DNA of 64,000 nucleotides, taken from the NCBI RefSeq assembly GCF_000350225.1, contig NW_005179024.1:1-64000 (forward strand), read 5' to 3'. The number at the start of each line of letters is the position of its first letter. Position 1 is the stretch's first letter. The position numbers and the translations under genes are program-made. The notes beneath the pieces are model-generated. The model made no database searches and was not told the DNA's origin. It saw only the letters and a list, made by a program, of their open reading frames with translations. Shown in pieces: positions 52,323-63,056 of this stretch. This stretch comes from Chondrus crispus. Lineage: Eukaryota; Rhodophyta; Florideophyceae; Gigartinales; Gigartinaceae.

Positions 52323-53694
52323 TTACTTAAAGAGGCCCAGAACTTTGGCAAAATTGATGAATTGCTTCACATGGGCAGACTCTTTGATAGAGATGAATAG
52401 TACGTGCACTTGAAGTACTCCTAGTACGTCGCTGCGATTTACATCAGCAAATATAGATTGACAAGGATTGGATTGAAGATTCCATCGCAGGCAGAACGAC
52501 TCCTTCCGGTCCAATGGTCCGCTGACCACGTTTTGAGCACTCATTACCTTAGAAATGCGTTCTTGGAAGTTAAGCTCTGATAGTCTTATGTCTTCCAGTG
52601 GATGGGAGTACGTCTGCTATATGGAATCCCAAGTGCAATCCCGACGAAATACAACGTGCCGTTGTTCATCCTCGTCATCCCTTATAGCAGCGAGAGAATC
52701 TCCAATTGTCATATGGCACGGGTCAGAAAGAGATTCGGTGTTGGGACCGGCCATACAGCCTATCACTCTCGCAGATACATAATTGTCGGTACCTTTTTCC
52801 AGCCTTTTTGCGATGATCACGTCTCTGACAACTTGCGGTCATACTGGTCCGAGTGCTTCTGACAAGTCTAGGAAGCTCTTCAAGTATATACTCGTCTCCT
52901 TCACAACTGATTTCCGGCACATATAATCTTCCGGAAGAATAGAAACCTTTGTTCGTAGCTGAGCTTTGACTCTTTCGGATATAGAATCAAACTGGAGCAA
53001 TGTGCAGTCCGCTTGCGCCTTAAATGAGTCTTGTACAAACCACTTCTTCCCACGGGTTATTTCAACTAGAGTAGGACGTGTCGGTGTCTTGAATAACCAA
53101 TGCTCTAGACGCAACGAAATAAACTTAAGAGGAATATTGGAGCCTGCATCAGAAATGAGGAGCGGATTCTGAGTCCATAGTGCAGTCGTAATCGAGGATT
53201 GCTGTCATTTCACCACTTCCTCAAGATACTGAAGGCGTCTGGAAAGAGCATTTAGCTCGCGTGTATCTTTGATTGTATTCTGGTCAAGTGAGACAGTCGT
53301 CGTATGGTTACCCTTCCTGCATTTTTACCATGGCACTACCTGGAGCATAGTCCATATCATCTGCATCCATCGATGCCCTTGCCACGTCTGCGCTTGCCGT
53401 GTTATCCGATCGCACGGATGTATCTTTGAGTCTCCAGCTAAACTTTTGTCCATCTTGTACAAACTCGTTTCCCTCCTTGAAAGTAACCTTGCTTTTACAT
53501 GCCCTGAATCCAAACGCTGCCTTGTATTGAATGGTCCCGTTGAGCACCTCTCGACGATCATCATGAAGGTAGTTGAGACTAATGGCTGTTGCTGGGAACC
53601 ATGCCTTGCTTTCTTCTTCATTCTCCAAGGTATAGTAGACCTCTATATCACTCCCGAATTGGAGGCCATTGAAAAGGTCTGATACCATTGTCAA
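52323..53694 (-). pseudogene. Decayed unknown gene, minus strand
   Basis: An N-terminal frame (53694-53308) starts with ATG and contains IEVYYTLENEEESKAWFPATAIS. It shifts near 53305 into another frame that runs to TAA 52323 but carries TGA at about 53204, TGA about 52839 and TAG about 52617. Readable segments are TIKDTRELNALSRRLQYLEE (coiled-coil-like), KTPTRPTLVEITRGKKWFVQ and RVIGCMAGPNTESLSD. The segments join into a consistent ~450-residue protein, so these are lesions in one gene rather than separate genes. Family unknown; the first segment is vaguely Tudor/SH3-like. Converges with the preceding broken gene. Confidence 0.45.
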
Positions 53695-54984
53695 CCGGTG
53701 GATAGTATCGTCCTCTGCGAATTTCCGTTTGATACGGATAGTCGAGAAACCTCTGTTTGAATTTTATACCTAAGAATAAAGAGCTGGGGTAACCATTGGA
53801 ACGTAGTCAGTATATAGACATATGTGTTTTTGTGAAATCGATATTTTTGTAACGATCACATTTAAAGATGCACGGCTCTGTGCAGCCTCTAAATACCATG
53901 GGACTTAGACGTGCAAGTGAACAGCTGGGTATGGGCTCCAAAGGTACCGACATCATGGAGTCCGGATTGCTTTGAAAGTCAGTCATGTGTCATTGAATTA
54001 CTGTTCTTTTAATCATATTTGCTTTAGATTTAATTGTGCAATGAAGATAGAAGTGTCACTACAGAGTGATGATGATACTGTTCTCGCTATTGAAAGTATG
54101 AATTACCCAGTACCTATTCTTGGATGTCGTCCTCATCAGCGCCCTTCCTCTGTGAATCACTGTCACCACTAGAATCACTTGAGCGGTAATCACAAGAAGA
54201 GCTCGGGACCGTTTAGAATTGGGCGTCAAGCCAGATTTTACACACGGTGACGTACGGACCCTACGTGTCCGTACCGGTCTTTATATCAAGGAGGGAGAAA
54301 ACTCACCCTCAGAATGGGTGACCGTGGAATAAGGCCAGGCACGTTGTGTACAAGTGCTACTAGTTAACCCTACAGACGCGGAAAAAGAAACGAATATCAA
54401 ATCATTGCATTAGTCATATGAAACTGCAGTACGTAAACGAACTATATTGCGTTTGAGGACTACAAGTAAACACGAATATTCGTCAGAATTCTCCCGCCTG
54501 TTGAACGCGCTCGAGCAACACAAGCTTGCGATATACATTGTAATGCCCTAGGATCGCGTCTTAAGGATGCGGGGTGCAGAGGCACCGTTGTTGTAATGAT
54601 GGTAATTCCGGTCTACATGGAAAATGCCGTTACCTGAACTTCATGCCACAGCGCGTTGCGCATCACTTTCCATTTTTCGGGCTGAGGTTGGAAAGGGTGG
54701 GAATATTGAGAAAGCAATGAGTCGGCTGCCTGAAGCCCGCGATTACCTTGGTTTAAAAATATCCCGAAGATTGCGTACTCTTAATGATGGCACCTCCGCA
54801 TATGCACGTTTTGGGAAAGGCCGGGGTTGGGTTTCGGGTCGGCGTTCTCGACGGCCGCTGGTTTCTAAAGGGGAGAAACTGTCCGAATACTTCCTGCGTC
54901 GTACGACACAGTCCTTGCCGTATAAATTTGCATCGGATTTAAAGGCAATGTTTACGTATTTGACCCGGATGCGTCCTGCTATCA
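53695..54984. other. Intergenic, no supported gene
   Basis: Contains an open frame at 54624-54995 (about 123 codons, basic, Arg-rich) that runs into the palindromic repeat family at its end and shows no domain. I do not call it a gene. Confidence 0.4.
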
Positions 54985-55457
54985 GTGGCGACTGATCACA
55001 GGCCGGCGAAGAATGCCCTCTGACATAGTCATTGCTGTAAAAATTTGCAAAATTTGGGGAGCAAATTTTGATATTTGGGAGCTGTGATCAGTTGCCACTG
55101 ATCGCAGGCTGGCGAGGGGTGCCGTTCGTCACCGTCCTTGCTGTAAAATTTGCAAAATTTGGATGGTATTGAATTGTGATTATAAATTTTGGTGGGAAAT
55201 GATATCTAGTGTCGTATGGCACCCCTTCCAGGCATGTGATCAGCGGCGGCTGATCACACGACGCCAACGGAGAGTTAGAACTAATTAAAATGCGTAAACA
55301 ATGCATTTGCACAGGATGCAAAAAGTACGGCAGGGACACGTATACGTTTGTTCAAAAATGATGCAAATATGCAGCAGGGTCGTGAAGACAAGTGTGTTTC
55401 GAGAAGTACGCAAATTTTTTACAGCAATGACGTTGTCGTACGACACCCCTTGCCGGC
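54985..55457. repeat. TGATCA-palindrome family, cluster 2
   Basis: Units near 54985, 55085, 55235 and 55430 with TGATCAGTGGC/GACTGATCA-type dyads, GTCGTACGAC and CATTGCTGTAAAAATTTGCAAAATTTG. The copia element is inserted in one of these units: the left flank ends GACACCCCTTGCCGGC and the right flank resumes CCGGACTGCGATCAGTGG. Confidence 0.8.
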
Positions 55458-55545
55458 TGTTGCGTGATGAATCTCATGATTCAGTTTACTGGATGTCCAG
55501 CGACGACGGTCTTAAATACTGGCAGAAATAGCTTATCATACGACA
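55458..55545 (-). repeat. 3' LTR of the copia element (88 bp)
   Basis: Sense-strand start TGTCGTATGATAAGC. Differs from the 5' LTR at only two of 88 positions, which suggests insertion is not ancient. The first 13 bases recur about 45 bp upstream (55578-55590). Confidence 0.85.
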
Positions 55546-55580
55546 AATGTGATGGCAGTGATGGGGGGTGGAAGGAGTTA

Positions 55581-58500
55581 TCATACGACAGTCGCCGCAC
55601 CCGGTGTCAATGCTGGAGCGATGTGCAGCAGTCGTAGTTGGTCATGGTACGGTTTCGGTCGAAGTATTTTAGTAAGACAGTCGGCGGTGTTTTGGGAGGA
55701 GGGGATATGAGTGGGGATGATGCGTTTCCGTTGGACTTGTTCGTTGAAGTAGCGGTACTTGACGTCGTCATGTTTCGATTTTGGTGTGGGATGGTCCGAA
55801 GTCGCCGTAGTGATGGTACTGGAATTGTCCATCAGCAGCCGTGTTGGTAGTAATGGGTCCGTTTGGGTAAGGTCTTTGAGGAGGCGGCGTAGGCATTGTA
55901 TGTGCTATGATGCATGAAAGCCGGCGATATACTCGGCCTCCCACGTGGAGGCAGCGACAAAACGCTGCCGTTTCGACTGCCACGCAATGGGTCCGCCGCG
56001 CCAAAGAGCGACAAAACCGGAGGTAGATCGGCGAGTATCAAGACAAGATGCGAAGTCAGAGTCGGAGAAAGCCTGCATTGGCATGGGAACTGCGGGGGAG
56101 TGATATGTGATTCCGTGATTAGCGGTTGATTTGAGGTAGCGTAGTACACGTTGGAGGGAGTGCCAATGTCGTTTGCAGGGGTCATGGGAGTAGCAGCAGA
56201 GAGCGCCAGTGATGAAAGCGATATCTGGCCGGGTACAGTCCGCCAAGTATCGGAGGCATCCCAGAGCGGCTGTATAAGGAGTTTGAGGGGAAAGGTTAGG
56301 TTCGTTAGGTGCGCGTGAGGATAACGCGAGGCCGTCGTATGGAGTGGGAACTGGTGTGGCCTGGTCCATGTTGAATCGGGTGAGGATGTCGTGGATGAAT
56401 GCAGGTTGATTAATGGTGAGTGTCCCTGGGGTGCGAGTGACCTTCCACCGTAGGATATGTCGGACGGCCCCGAGGTCTTTGACGATATATTTAGACTGAA
56501 GGCGGGATTTGGAGTTGTTGAGTAGATCGCGACAGTTGGAGACGACGAGAAAATCGTCGATGGTAATGACGAAAAAAACAAACTTCGTGTTGCAAGGGCT
56601 GCGAAGTACAAATGTGGAGCTGTCTGTGGTTAGGCGTTCAAAACTCCAGAGTTTCAGAGACGAGGAGAGGCCGGTGGTAAAAGTTTTGCATGCTTGTTTT
56701 GTTCCATATATGTTACCCTTGATCACACCGACATGGCCAGGGTATTTTTTGGATCCGTCGAATCTGGGGGGTTGATGTACGTAGATGGTTTCATCAGGGC
56801 CGAGTAGTTCGTGGAGAAATGCGGATTCGAGATCCCAATGTTCGACGATAAGATCGGTACCGGCAGCAAAGTCGAGGGCGGATCGGATGGCGTCGCAATC
56901 AGCGACGGGGCTCGAAATGTTATTGGGATCATAGTGGACGTGCGGGATTTGTTTGTCGCCGCGGACCGTACACCGAGTTTTGCGTGTGGTGGGGTTACCG
57001 TTTTCATCTCGTTTAAGACGAAGGGTTATTTTAAGGGGAAGGAGTTTGGTACGACGTGGTATGAGGTGACGAGGTAAATACTGGATGGTGCCTCGAGTCT
57101 CTAGATTTTCCAACTCGCTATTCCAGGAGGTTTCCCATAAATAAGAGTCAGGGGCGATGCGAGCAGTACGGAGTGTTTGGGGCGCGGTGGCATGCGCAAG
57201 GTCGTGGGCGAGAGGGCTGCCGGTGACTTGTAAGCAATGGGGATGGAGGCGTAGGTTGATATCGGATGGAGCATCGATAGTGATGTTGTTGGCAGTCGCG
57301 TGCCAGGGAAGGGTGAGGGGGAGGTGTGGAGTTGTCGAGTTTGTGGTGGAGACCGGATCGGAATTAGGACTGTAAGGGCAAAAATCGCAGACACGACAGC
57401 GAGCAATGGTGTTTGTGGCCACATTAACGACAAGGTAATGGTGTAGGTCAAGGCGGCAGAGGTACTGGCTCAGTGAGGACCGAGGTTGCAGTTTGGTTTT
57501 TGGGGCGCGGTTGAAAGTGTGGCCTAGCTGACCAAAAGGTTGAAGGGTATCGATGTTGACAGGGCGCTGAGTCCACAGTGATTTCGGTAGTTGTTTGTGT
57601 GCGCTGTGGGGCGTATGATTGTACTTGTCAACATAATCCTTGACGGCATGTTCCCAAAATTGGAGGGGCATCTGAGAGAAGGCCAGGGCGGCTCGTGCAT
57701 TTTCGAAAAATCGTGCGGTTAATACGTTCGGCGAGTGCGTTTTCTTGCGGGGTGTGAGGGACGGTAGTTTTTAGTATGACATGGTTAGCAGTGTAGAAGG
57801 ACTGAAGGGAATGGGAAACGTATTCTTTGGCGTTATCGGACGTGATACGTTTGACACGGTAGGGGGTGTGGTTGTGTATGAAATTGATGAATGTTTTTGT
57901 GTGCTGTGCGGCAGTGGAACGGGTAGGGAAAAAAAGGTGAAGAGTTTGCGACTGCATTCGTCGAGGAAGGTTATGACATAGCCATTTTTGTTGGTGGACA
58001 GGGGTTGGACAGGACCACACATATCCGTATGTAGGTGTTCGCCGGTTTTGCCGGGGCGAGGGGACGGTGAGAACGTGGTACGAGGTTGTTTGCCGGTGGC
58101 GCACCGCGAGCAAGTGAGGGTGGGGGGTGACTTCTTGAGTTCTGGAAGGAGTTTTGGGGCGAGGTTTTTGGTTGCCATGTAGTGGATTTTGACAGGGTGC
58201 ATGTGTCCCAGTTTCATATGGTATTCGTGGAAAAGCTTGGTTGTAGGTGAGGGAGAGGTGGTGGGATTAGGCGGTGGGGGGTGTTAGAGAGTTTGGGTGG
58301 GGCTTGAGGGGTCGTATGGGGAAGAACAGTCGGGAGTTAGAGGGTGCGGGGGCATTGTTTTGGTCAGGTTTCCTCATGCGTGGCGGGAGCGGAGGAGCAG
58401 ATGAGAGGGGTTTGCCTTTGCGAAAAAATTGTGGGATGTGGGTGGTGTTTTTGGCGGTGGGGAGGGTTAGGCGGTATAGGCCTTGTTGTAAGGTGGCAGT

Positions 58501-59091
58501 GGCGATAACGGAGGACGGCGGTGGAGGGGGGAGCTAATCGCAGATAAAGGCGCGGTTGCCTTGAAAAAGAGTGTGGTGGTGACGAGATAGTTGCGGAACT
58601 GAGTGGAGATTGTGTTTCAGATGGGGGGTGGTAGTTGCGTATGGAATGTGAATGGGATTGTGGCTAGGGGGGTGCAAGGAGGGGGGGAGGAGTGTAATGG
58701 GGCCTTGGTGGGAAATGGGAGAATACTGGACAGTGGCCGTGATAGTAGAACCCGATACAGGTATCATAGTGGGTGTGGGGTGTTGAAGATGGGTGGGGTA
58801 GGCGGCGGAGTCAAGTATGTAGGACGAAGAAGAGCCAGGGTTTTGAATGTTGGCTTTTACGGGTGATTGGTCCGGATAGGAAGTTTGTGGAATAGAGAGA
58901 GCGGGATCGGGAGGGAAGGGAGTGTTGTTTTTGGGGGAGTATTCCTGGGTGTGATATAGTGTGGGTTCGGGGTTGGCGGGATGGGGGGGGATATGTTGCC
59001 AGTGTGCCTGTGTGGGGGCAGTCATGGCTTGGGAGCCGGGATAAGATGAGGAAGAAGGTTGGTTTCGCTGCATATCCCGCATGCGTGTCAT
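55581..59091 (-). pseudogene. copia pol polyprotein, broken by frameshifts and stops
   Basis: Protease-like ILDSAAYPTHL (about 58815) stands where D-S/T-G-A is expected. The GAG-pre-integrase and integrase core follow, with HMHPVKIHYMATKNL, LTCSRCATGKQ and HTDMCGPV, then after a frameshift TSDNAKEYVS and ENALAERINRT. Reverse transcriptase has WDLESAFLHE, then VVGTKQA-like GTKQACKTF and TIDDFLVVSN (about 56555), the variant of YVDD. RNase H has FSDSDFASCLDTRRSTSGF and EAEYIAGFHAS. TAG about 55905 interrupts the end, and the last segment (KYRYFNEQVQRK, TADCLTKIL) continues in the same frame to TGA 55581. Confidence 0.85.
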
Positions 59092-59133
59092 GCATTCATC
59101 TGTGTTATGCGAGGCAGAGGCATGATACGAACA

Positions 59134-59868
59134 TCATTTACCGCGCCAACCGTTGGGACGGTTAGCTCGCCAGTCCCCGCGAGGTGCAGGAGGCGGGCGG
59201 GGAAAACGGTGATCTTGAGGTGCTCTGTTGGGCGGGGAGCGAATGTGGTTGTTGAAATGGCCGGTTTGCTGTTGTAGATAATTTTCGGCGTATAAGAGGT
59301 GGGCTTCAATTTGTTCGGTTGTAAGAGTGGAAGACTGGGCATGAAGAGTAAGGGCTATAGAGTTGTAGTCGGGGTGGTCGCAAAGGCCGTCAATGAGAAA
59401 CTGGGAGGCAGTACCTTTCCTGCGGATGTCCGGATAGTCGGCAGCGAGCATGCGTTCACGGATTGCCTTATGTTTCAAGAGACATTCAGCTATGGTGCTG
59501 CCAGGTCGTAGTGTGGTCTCCCGGCCAAGCGCAACCAGGAGATATGGCGCGTTTGAAGGGTTGTTGGAGACAATGGACTTCAATCGTGTGCACAACATGT
59601 GCGGAGTAAGCTGAAGATCGTCCTCTGTGAGCTTGGCACGTGTGTCATCCGATAGGCTTTGGTGGATTAAGGCCAGTGCATACATGGATTGCTTACGGTG
59701 TGTGCGGAGCTCAGATGCGGCGGTCAGAGCAGGGGGATCGGTATCAAGGAAGGGCTCACAGTCGTTGATGGTGGCGACGAGGACAATGTCGTTATACCAG
59801 TAGTTGTAGTTGGTAGACTTGAGCTGAACAACGGCAAGTTTCGAGGGGTCAAGAGGGGTAGAAGTCAT
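59134..59868 (-). CDS. copia Gag-like protein
   Basis: An intact 244-codon frame from the ATG at 59868, the first coding segment downstream of the 5' LTR. Typical copia gag layout: LKSTNYNYWYNDIVLVATIND at the start (about residues 12-32), helical middle region (DLQLTPHMLCTRLKSIV), then a Pro/Arg-rich basic tail suited to RNA binding. The zinc knuckle expected just after is not readable in frame. Gag would form the particle that packages element RNA. Confidence 0.75.
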   Translation of the reverse strand: MTSTPLDPSKLAVVQLKSTNYNYWYNDIVLVATINDCEPFLDTDPPALTAASELRTHRKQSMYALALIHQSLSDDTRAKLTEDDLQLTPHMLCTRLKSIVSNNPSNAPYLLVALGRETTLRPGSTIAECLLKHKAIRERMLAADYPDIRRKGTASQFLIDGLCDHPDYNSIALTLHAQSSTLTTEQIEAHLLYAENYLQQQTGHFNNHIRSPPNRAPQDHRFPRPPPAPRGDWRANRPNGWRGK

Positions 59869-60212
59869 GTTGTTCGTTTCTATTAGGGCGAGGCGGTATA
59901 GTTCAGTTAGTAAGACGTCAAGTTCGGATTGCCTGCCGGCTTCTTGTTGTCGTACCGCTCGAGTACGAGCGCGGTTGTCTCGTGAAGTGATGGTGGGGAG
60001 GGATTTGGAGGCGAAAGATGAGGTTGTGGGATAATGAGCTGGTGATGTAAGATGAAGTGATGTGTGAACCTCGGCGAGAGTGCCGGTGTGGTTTGGCTGA
60101 TAGAATCGGCGAAGCGCCGGTTGGTAAGGAGGGGGGGAGGAAGCAAGGTGATAGTTACTGAATTGTGGTTGAGTGGAGTATAGCGCAGTGGTGCGTCAGG
60201 GTGCCCATAATC

Positions 60213-60300
60213 TGTTGTGTGATGAATCTCATGATTCAGTTTACTGGATGTCCAGCGACGACGGTCTTAAATAGTGGCAGAAATAGCTTATCATACGACA
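60213..60300 (-). repeat. 5' LTR of the copia element (88 bp)
   Basis: Sense-strand start TGTCGTATGATAAGC, end CACACAACA. Includes ACTATTTAAGACC, a TATA-like candidate for initiating element transcription. Confidence 0.85.
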
Positions 60301-60480
60301 CCGGACTGCGATCAGTGGTCACTGATCACCGTGATCAGTGCCCACTGATCACAGCTCCCATCTTGCAAAATTTGCCACCAAAATTTTGCAAGTTTTATAC
60401 AGCAATGACTGTGTCGTACGACACCCCCTGCCGGCCTGTGATCACTGGCCACTGATCACAGCTCCCCACTGATCACAGGA
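60301..60480. repeat. TGATCA-palindrome family, cluster 3
   Basis: Three closely packed dyads (TGATCAC...GTGATCA, CCACTGATCA) with GTCGTACGACACCCCCTGCC between, continuing the unit split by the copia insertion. Confidence 0.8.
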
Positions 60481-62098
60481 CGCAACCCACTTCACAACCA
60501 CTTTTTTCAACGTCCACCTCTCATAGACAAACAAGTATTTATAAGTGCCGACAATTCGTGTCCGCCCCAGTCACTGAAAACGCGTCGCTCTCGTACGACC
60601 ACAACGCACCGTCACCAATACAGCAGAGAAAATGGGACTACAGTATAGAGTACAGTAGTTCCTCCTTATAAGAATGCCTCATATAAGAATATCCTCGGTA
60701 TAAGAGTGCAAAACCTATCCACTGCTTTCGTTCCTGCAAAATTGACCCCAATTTCGAACATTTATTCATACTCTATACAAGAATACAACGAGAAATATTT
60801 TTCAAAAATCTGGTACAGAACCAGCTACTTTTACAACAAAAATAAGGTCCAGTACAATATTCAGAAACCAGTAACGGCAGGAAATCCACCCGTTTCCTTT
60901 GGGGATGGCTGAATCCCTACCGAGTCGGTACTTACGTCGCCTGAGGCGCGATTTGCAGGCTGAGGAGGCCGCGGCCGGTCGCCAGAGTAGGATAGACGAC
61001 TTTTTTAAGTTACACTAATAGCTTAACTCTCCTGTGTTGGTAGGACCAAATCCTCATTAAAGAATATCCTCTATATAAGAATGGAAAACCCGTCCACCGG
61101 ACATATTCTTATACCGAGGAAATACTGTATAGGGAAGGAAACCCCCAAAAAACTTTAAAGACACTTGTTTACATAAAGAGATAGAGGGAAGAGGAGATGC
61201 AGCCAGAGAGGCGGAGAGGGAGGGATAGAGAGAGAGGGATACAAAGGAAGAGAGATGGACACAAATATAGAGAGATGGACACACACATAGATAGATGGTC
61301 ACATACATAAAGAATTGGACAGACACATCGATCGGTATACACATAGAGAGAGACGGAGAGAGACAGATAGAGACAGAGGGAGAGACAGAGGGAGAGACAG
61401 AGGGAGAGACAGACAGGTTTATCCAACCGTTTCTGCAATCGGTGGTATGCACTCGATTTATTGTCCAGCGAGGCATTATGGAATTGTAAAGGAGGTGATG
61501 GTTACTTAGTCACTATCGTGCCACCGATAATTTTCCCAAACAATTAGACCAATGGCAGTAAGATGACTAGTTAGACCACGGAACCAAATAGTTGGTTTGA
61601 GTTGCAGGCACCAATGCACTCATCTACTTTTACTGCCCCCTTAAATCTTGAAAAAATGGAATTATATTTACTTATAATTATTTGTTGCATTTCGAAATTG
61701 AAAAGGAGAATGAAACCATATTTCGTAATTGAAAAGAAAATTGTAAATAAATAGAAAATGTCGATATTTTGTTGCAGTATGGCTGGCCACGAGAATCAAC
61801 CTCCAAAATAATCCCCAAAAATAACATATTTCTAGTATGACTGGCCACCCACACAGCATTTGTAAATCTTGTCGCGCGACAGCGACGACAATGCAATGTC
61901 TTACACGTGGCCCACACGTGTATGACATTTCATTTGGGTCCAAACGTGTACTACATTCCGTGTTTGTCGCGCAACAAGATCTACAAAAGCTGTATGGGTG
62001 TCCACCCATACTAGAATCAACCTCTAAAAAATCAACAAAAACTTAATCTAGTTCCAGTATGGCTGGCCACCCATACAGCTTTTGTAAATCTTGTCGGG
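60330..62098 (-). repeat. Right long inverted-repeat block
   Basis: Reverse complement of 42597-43870, ending at the dyad array. Longer than its partner only because of the MITE at 60653-61127. Contains four dyads (starts 61777, 61835, 61992, 62057) spaced 58 and 65 bp within pairs, the slight change from 64 being due to small indels. Confidence 0.85.
60653..61127. mobile_element. pogo/Tigger-like MITE, 475 bp, TA target duplication
   Basis: Starts CAGTAGTTCCTCCTTATAAG and ends with the inverse CTTATACCGAGGAAATACTG-like terminus, flanked by TA at 60651-60652 and 61128-61129. The empty site is visible twice in the same window (43605-43625 and 63800-63816: CTATACTCTATA and its complement). About 25 codons near its right part end GRQSRIDDFFKLH, the characteristic tail of pogo/Tigger transposases, so it is a deletion derivative of an autonomous element. 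Confidence 0.85.
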
Positions 62099-62111
62099 CG
62101 ACCGCCATTAC

Positions 62112-62414
62112 ATGTCATACCAAAGAAACTTGCCTGCGCATGCAGGCCTGCGCGGTATACCTCCATACTATCCACACCTTGCCCTCCAGATTTCGAAGAA
62201 ATTCTGGATGTTAACGCATCGCGATCTTTGGAAGAAAGCCTTCCGTAACGTACTCTCCTCACCGCATTACTTCTATGAAGTGGTGATGGGAGACCAGCCC
62301 TCATTTTTTGCCGTAGACGTTGACATATCACAACCCATGACTAACAAGGAGGTACCGCTTGTGGAACATCCGATTGATATGCAGGCATGTCGCCAATACC
62401 ACGATGAATACTAA
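62112..62414 (+). pseudogene. PrimPol/AEP-type primase fragment
   Basis: About 100 codons from an ATG, with FYEVVMGDQPSFFAVDVDIS. The E-V-V then hydrophobic D-x-D strand is the pattern of archaeo-eukaryotic primases/PrimPol (for example E-V-I...LYFDLE). The preceding helix (KKFWMLTHRDLWKKAFRN) is in the usual place. The rest of the catalytic domain is missing, so this is an N-terminal remnant. It lies immediately outside the right dyad array, 14 bp from the end of the inverted repeat. Such primases are typical of large DNA viruses and of eukaryotic PrimPol. Confidence 0.45.
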
Positions 62415-62637
62415 TCAGAGAATTGTTTCTATCCGCTTTGAGTGCATTAACTGGACTGTCGGTTGCCGTGAACGTGTTAGACGCATCATGCTGGTGCGTA
62501 AAGAAGAAGTTAAGTGTCCAACGTGTACGGTACGCGTTGCAGGGAAGATTGGATTGTAGTATTGTAGTTGGTTTTAAACGTTTATAATTCAAATGTCCGA
62601 GAAATGTGTAATGCAATCCTTTACCAGTCTATTCCAG

Positions 62638-62803
62638 TTATGACATGTCTTCTTCCATGTTTTCCTTAAGGTCCTTCAACTTTACCCTTGCCGTTTCTAT
62701 GAGACCAACACACTCCAAGAACGTTTCCAAATGTCTTGAACTATCCTTCGGAAGGAGTAGTCTAATTTCTCCAAGATCATCCAGTTTCTCGTCCACCGAA
62801 TCC
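62638..62803 (-). pseudogene. C-terminal fragment of an unknown protein
   Basis: About 54 codons ending in TAA, helical and charged (KLDDLGEIRLLLPKDSSRHL, then IETARVKLKDLKENMEED). The frame is cut off at its upstream side by the TAATCCC tract. Confidence 0.35.
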
Positions 62804-62960
62804 CACCTAATCTCCTAATCCCACCAAATCTTCTAATCCCACCTAATCTCCTAATCCCACGAATCTCCTAATCCTAGTGACTACCCTACTCCTCTAAATC
62901 TCCGGAGCACAGCGAATCCCTAAAGTACAAAAACCATCCTACTCCTTACTCCTGAATCCC
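62795..62960 (+). repeat. TAATCCC-rich tract
   Basis: CCACCTAATCTCCTAATCCC-type words, degrading to the right. Same sequence class as 21.6-22.3 kb. Confidence 0.8.
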
Positions 62961-63056
62961 CTGCCGGCCTGTGATCAGTGGCCACTGATCACAGCTCCCA
63001 TCCTGCAAAATTTGCCACCAAATTTTGCAACTTTTATTCAGCAATGACGGTGCACC

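Larger units (their letters stand above)
55458..60300 (-). mobile_element. Ty1/copia-type LTR retrotransposon, complete but decayed (4843 bp)
   Basis: Bounded by two 88-bp direct repeats that start TG and end CA, with a near-perfect 5-bp target duplication (CCGGC left, CCGGA right). Coding order on the minus strand is gag, protease-like, integrase, reverse transcriptase, RNase H, which is the copia order. Several frameshifts and a TAG near 55905 make it non-autonomous. A possible primer-binding site (TGGGCACCCTGACG) begins a few bases inside the 5' LTR. No purine tract is evident before the 3' LTR. Confidence 0.9.

Noticed and set aside
54624-54995. 123-codon basic ORF
   Set aside because: No domain, runs into the palindromic repeat family, and no supporting signals.
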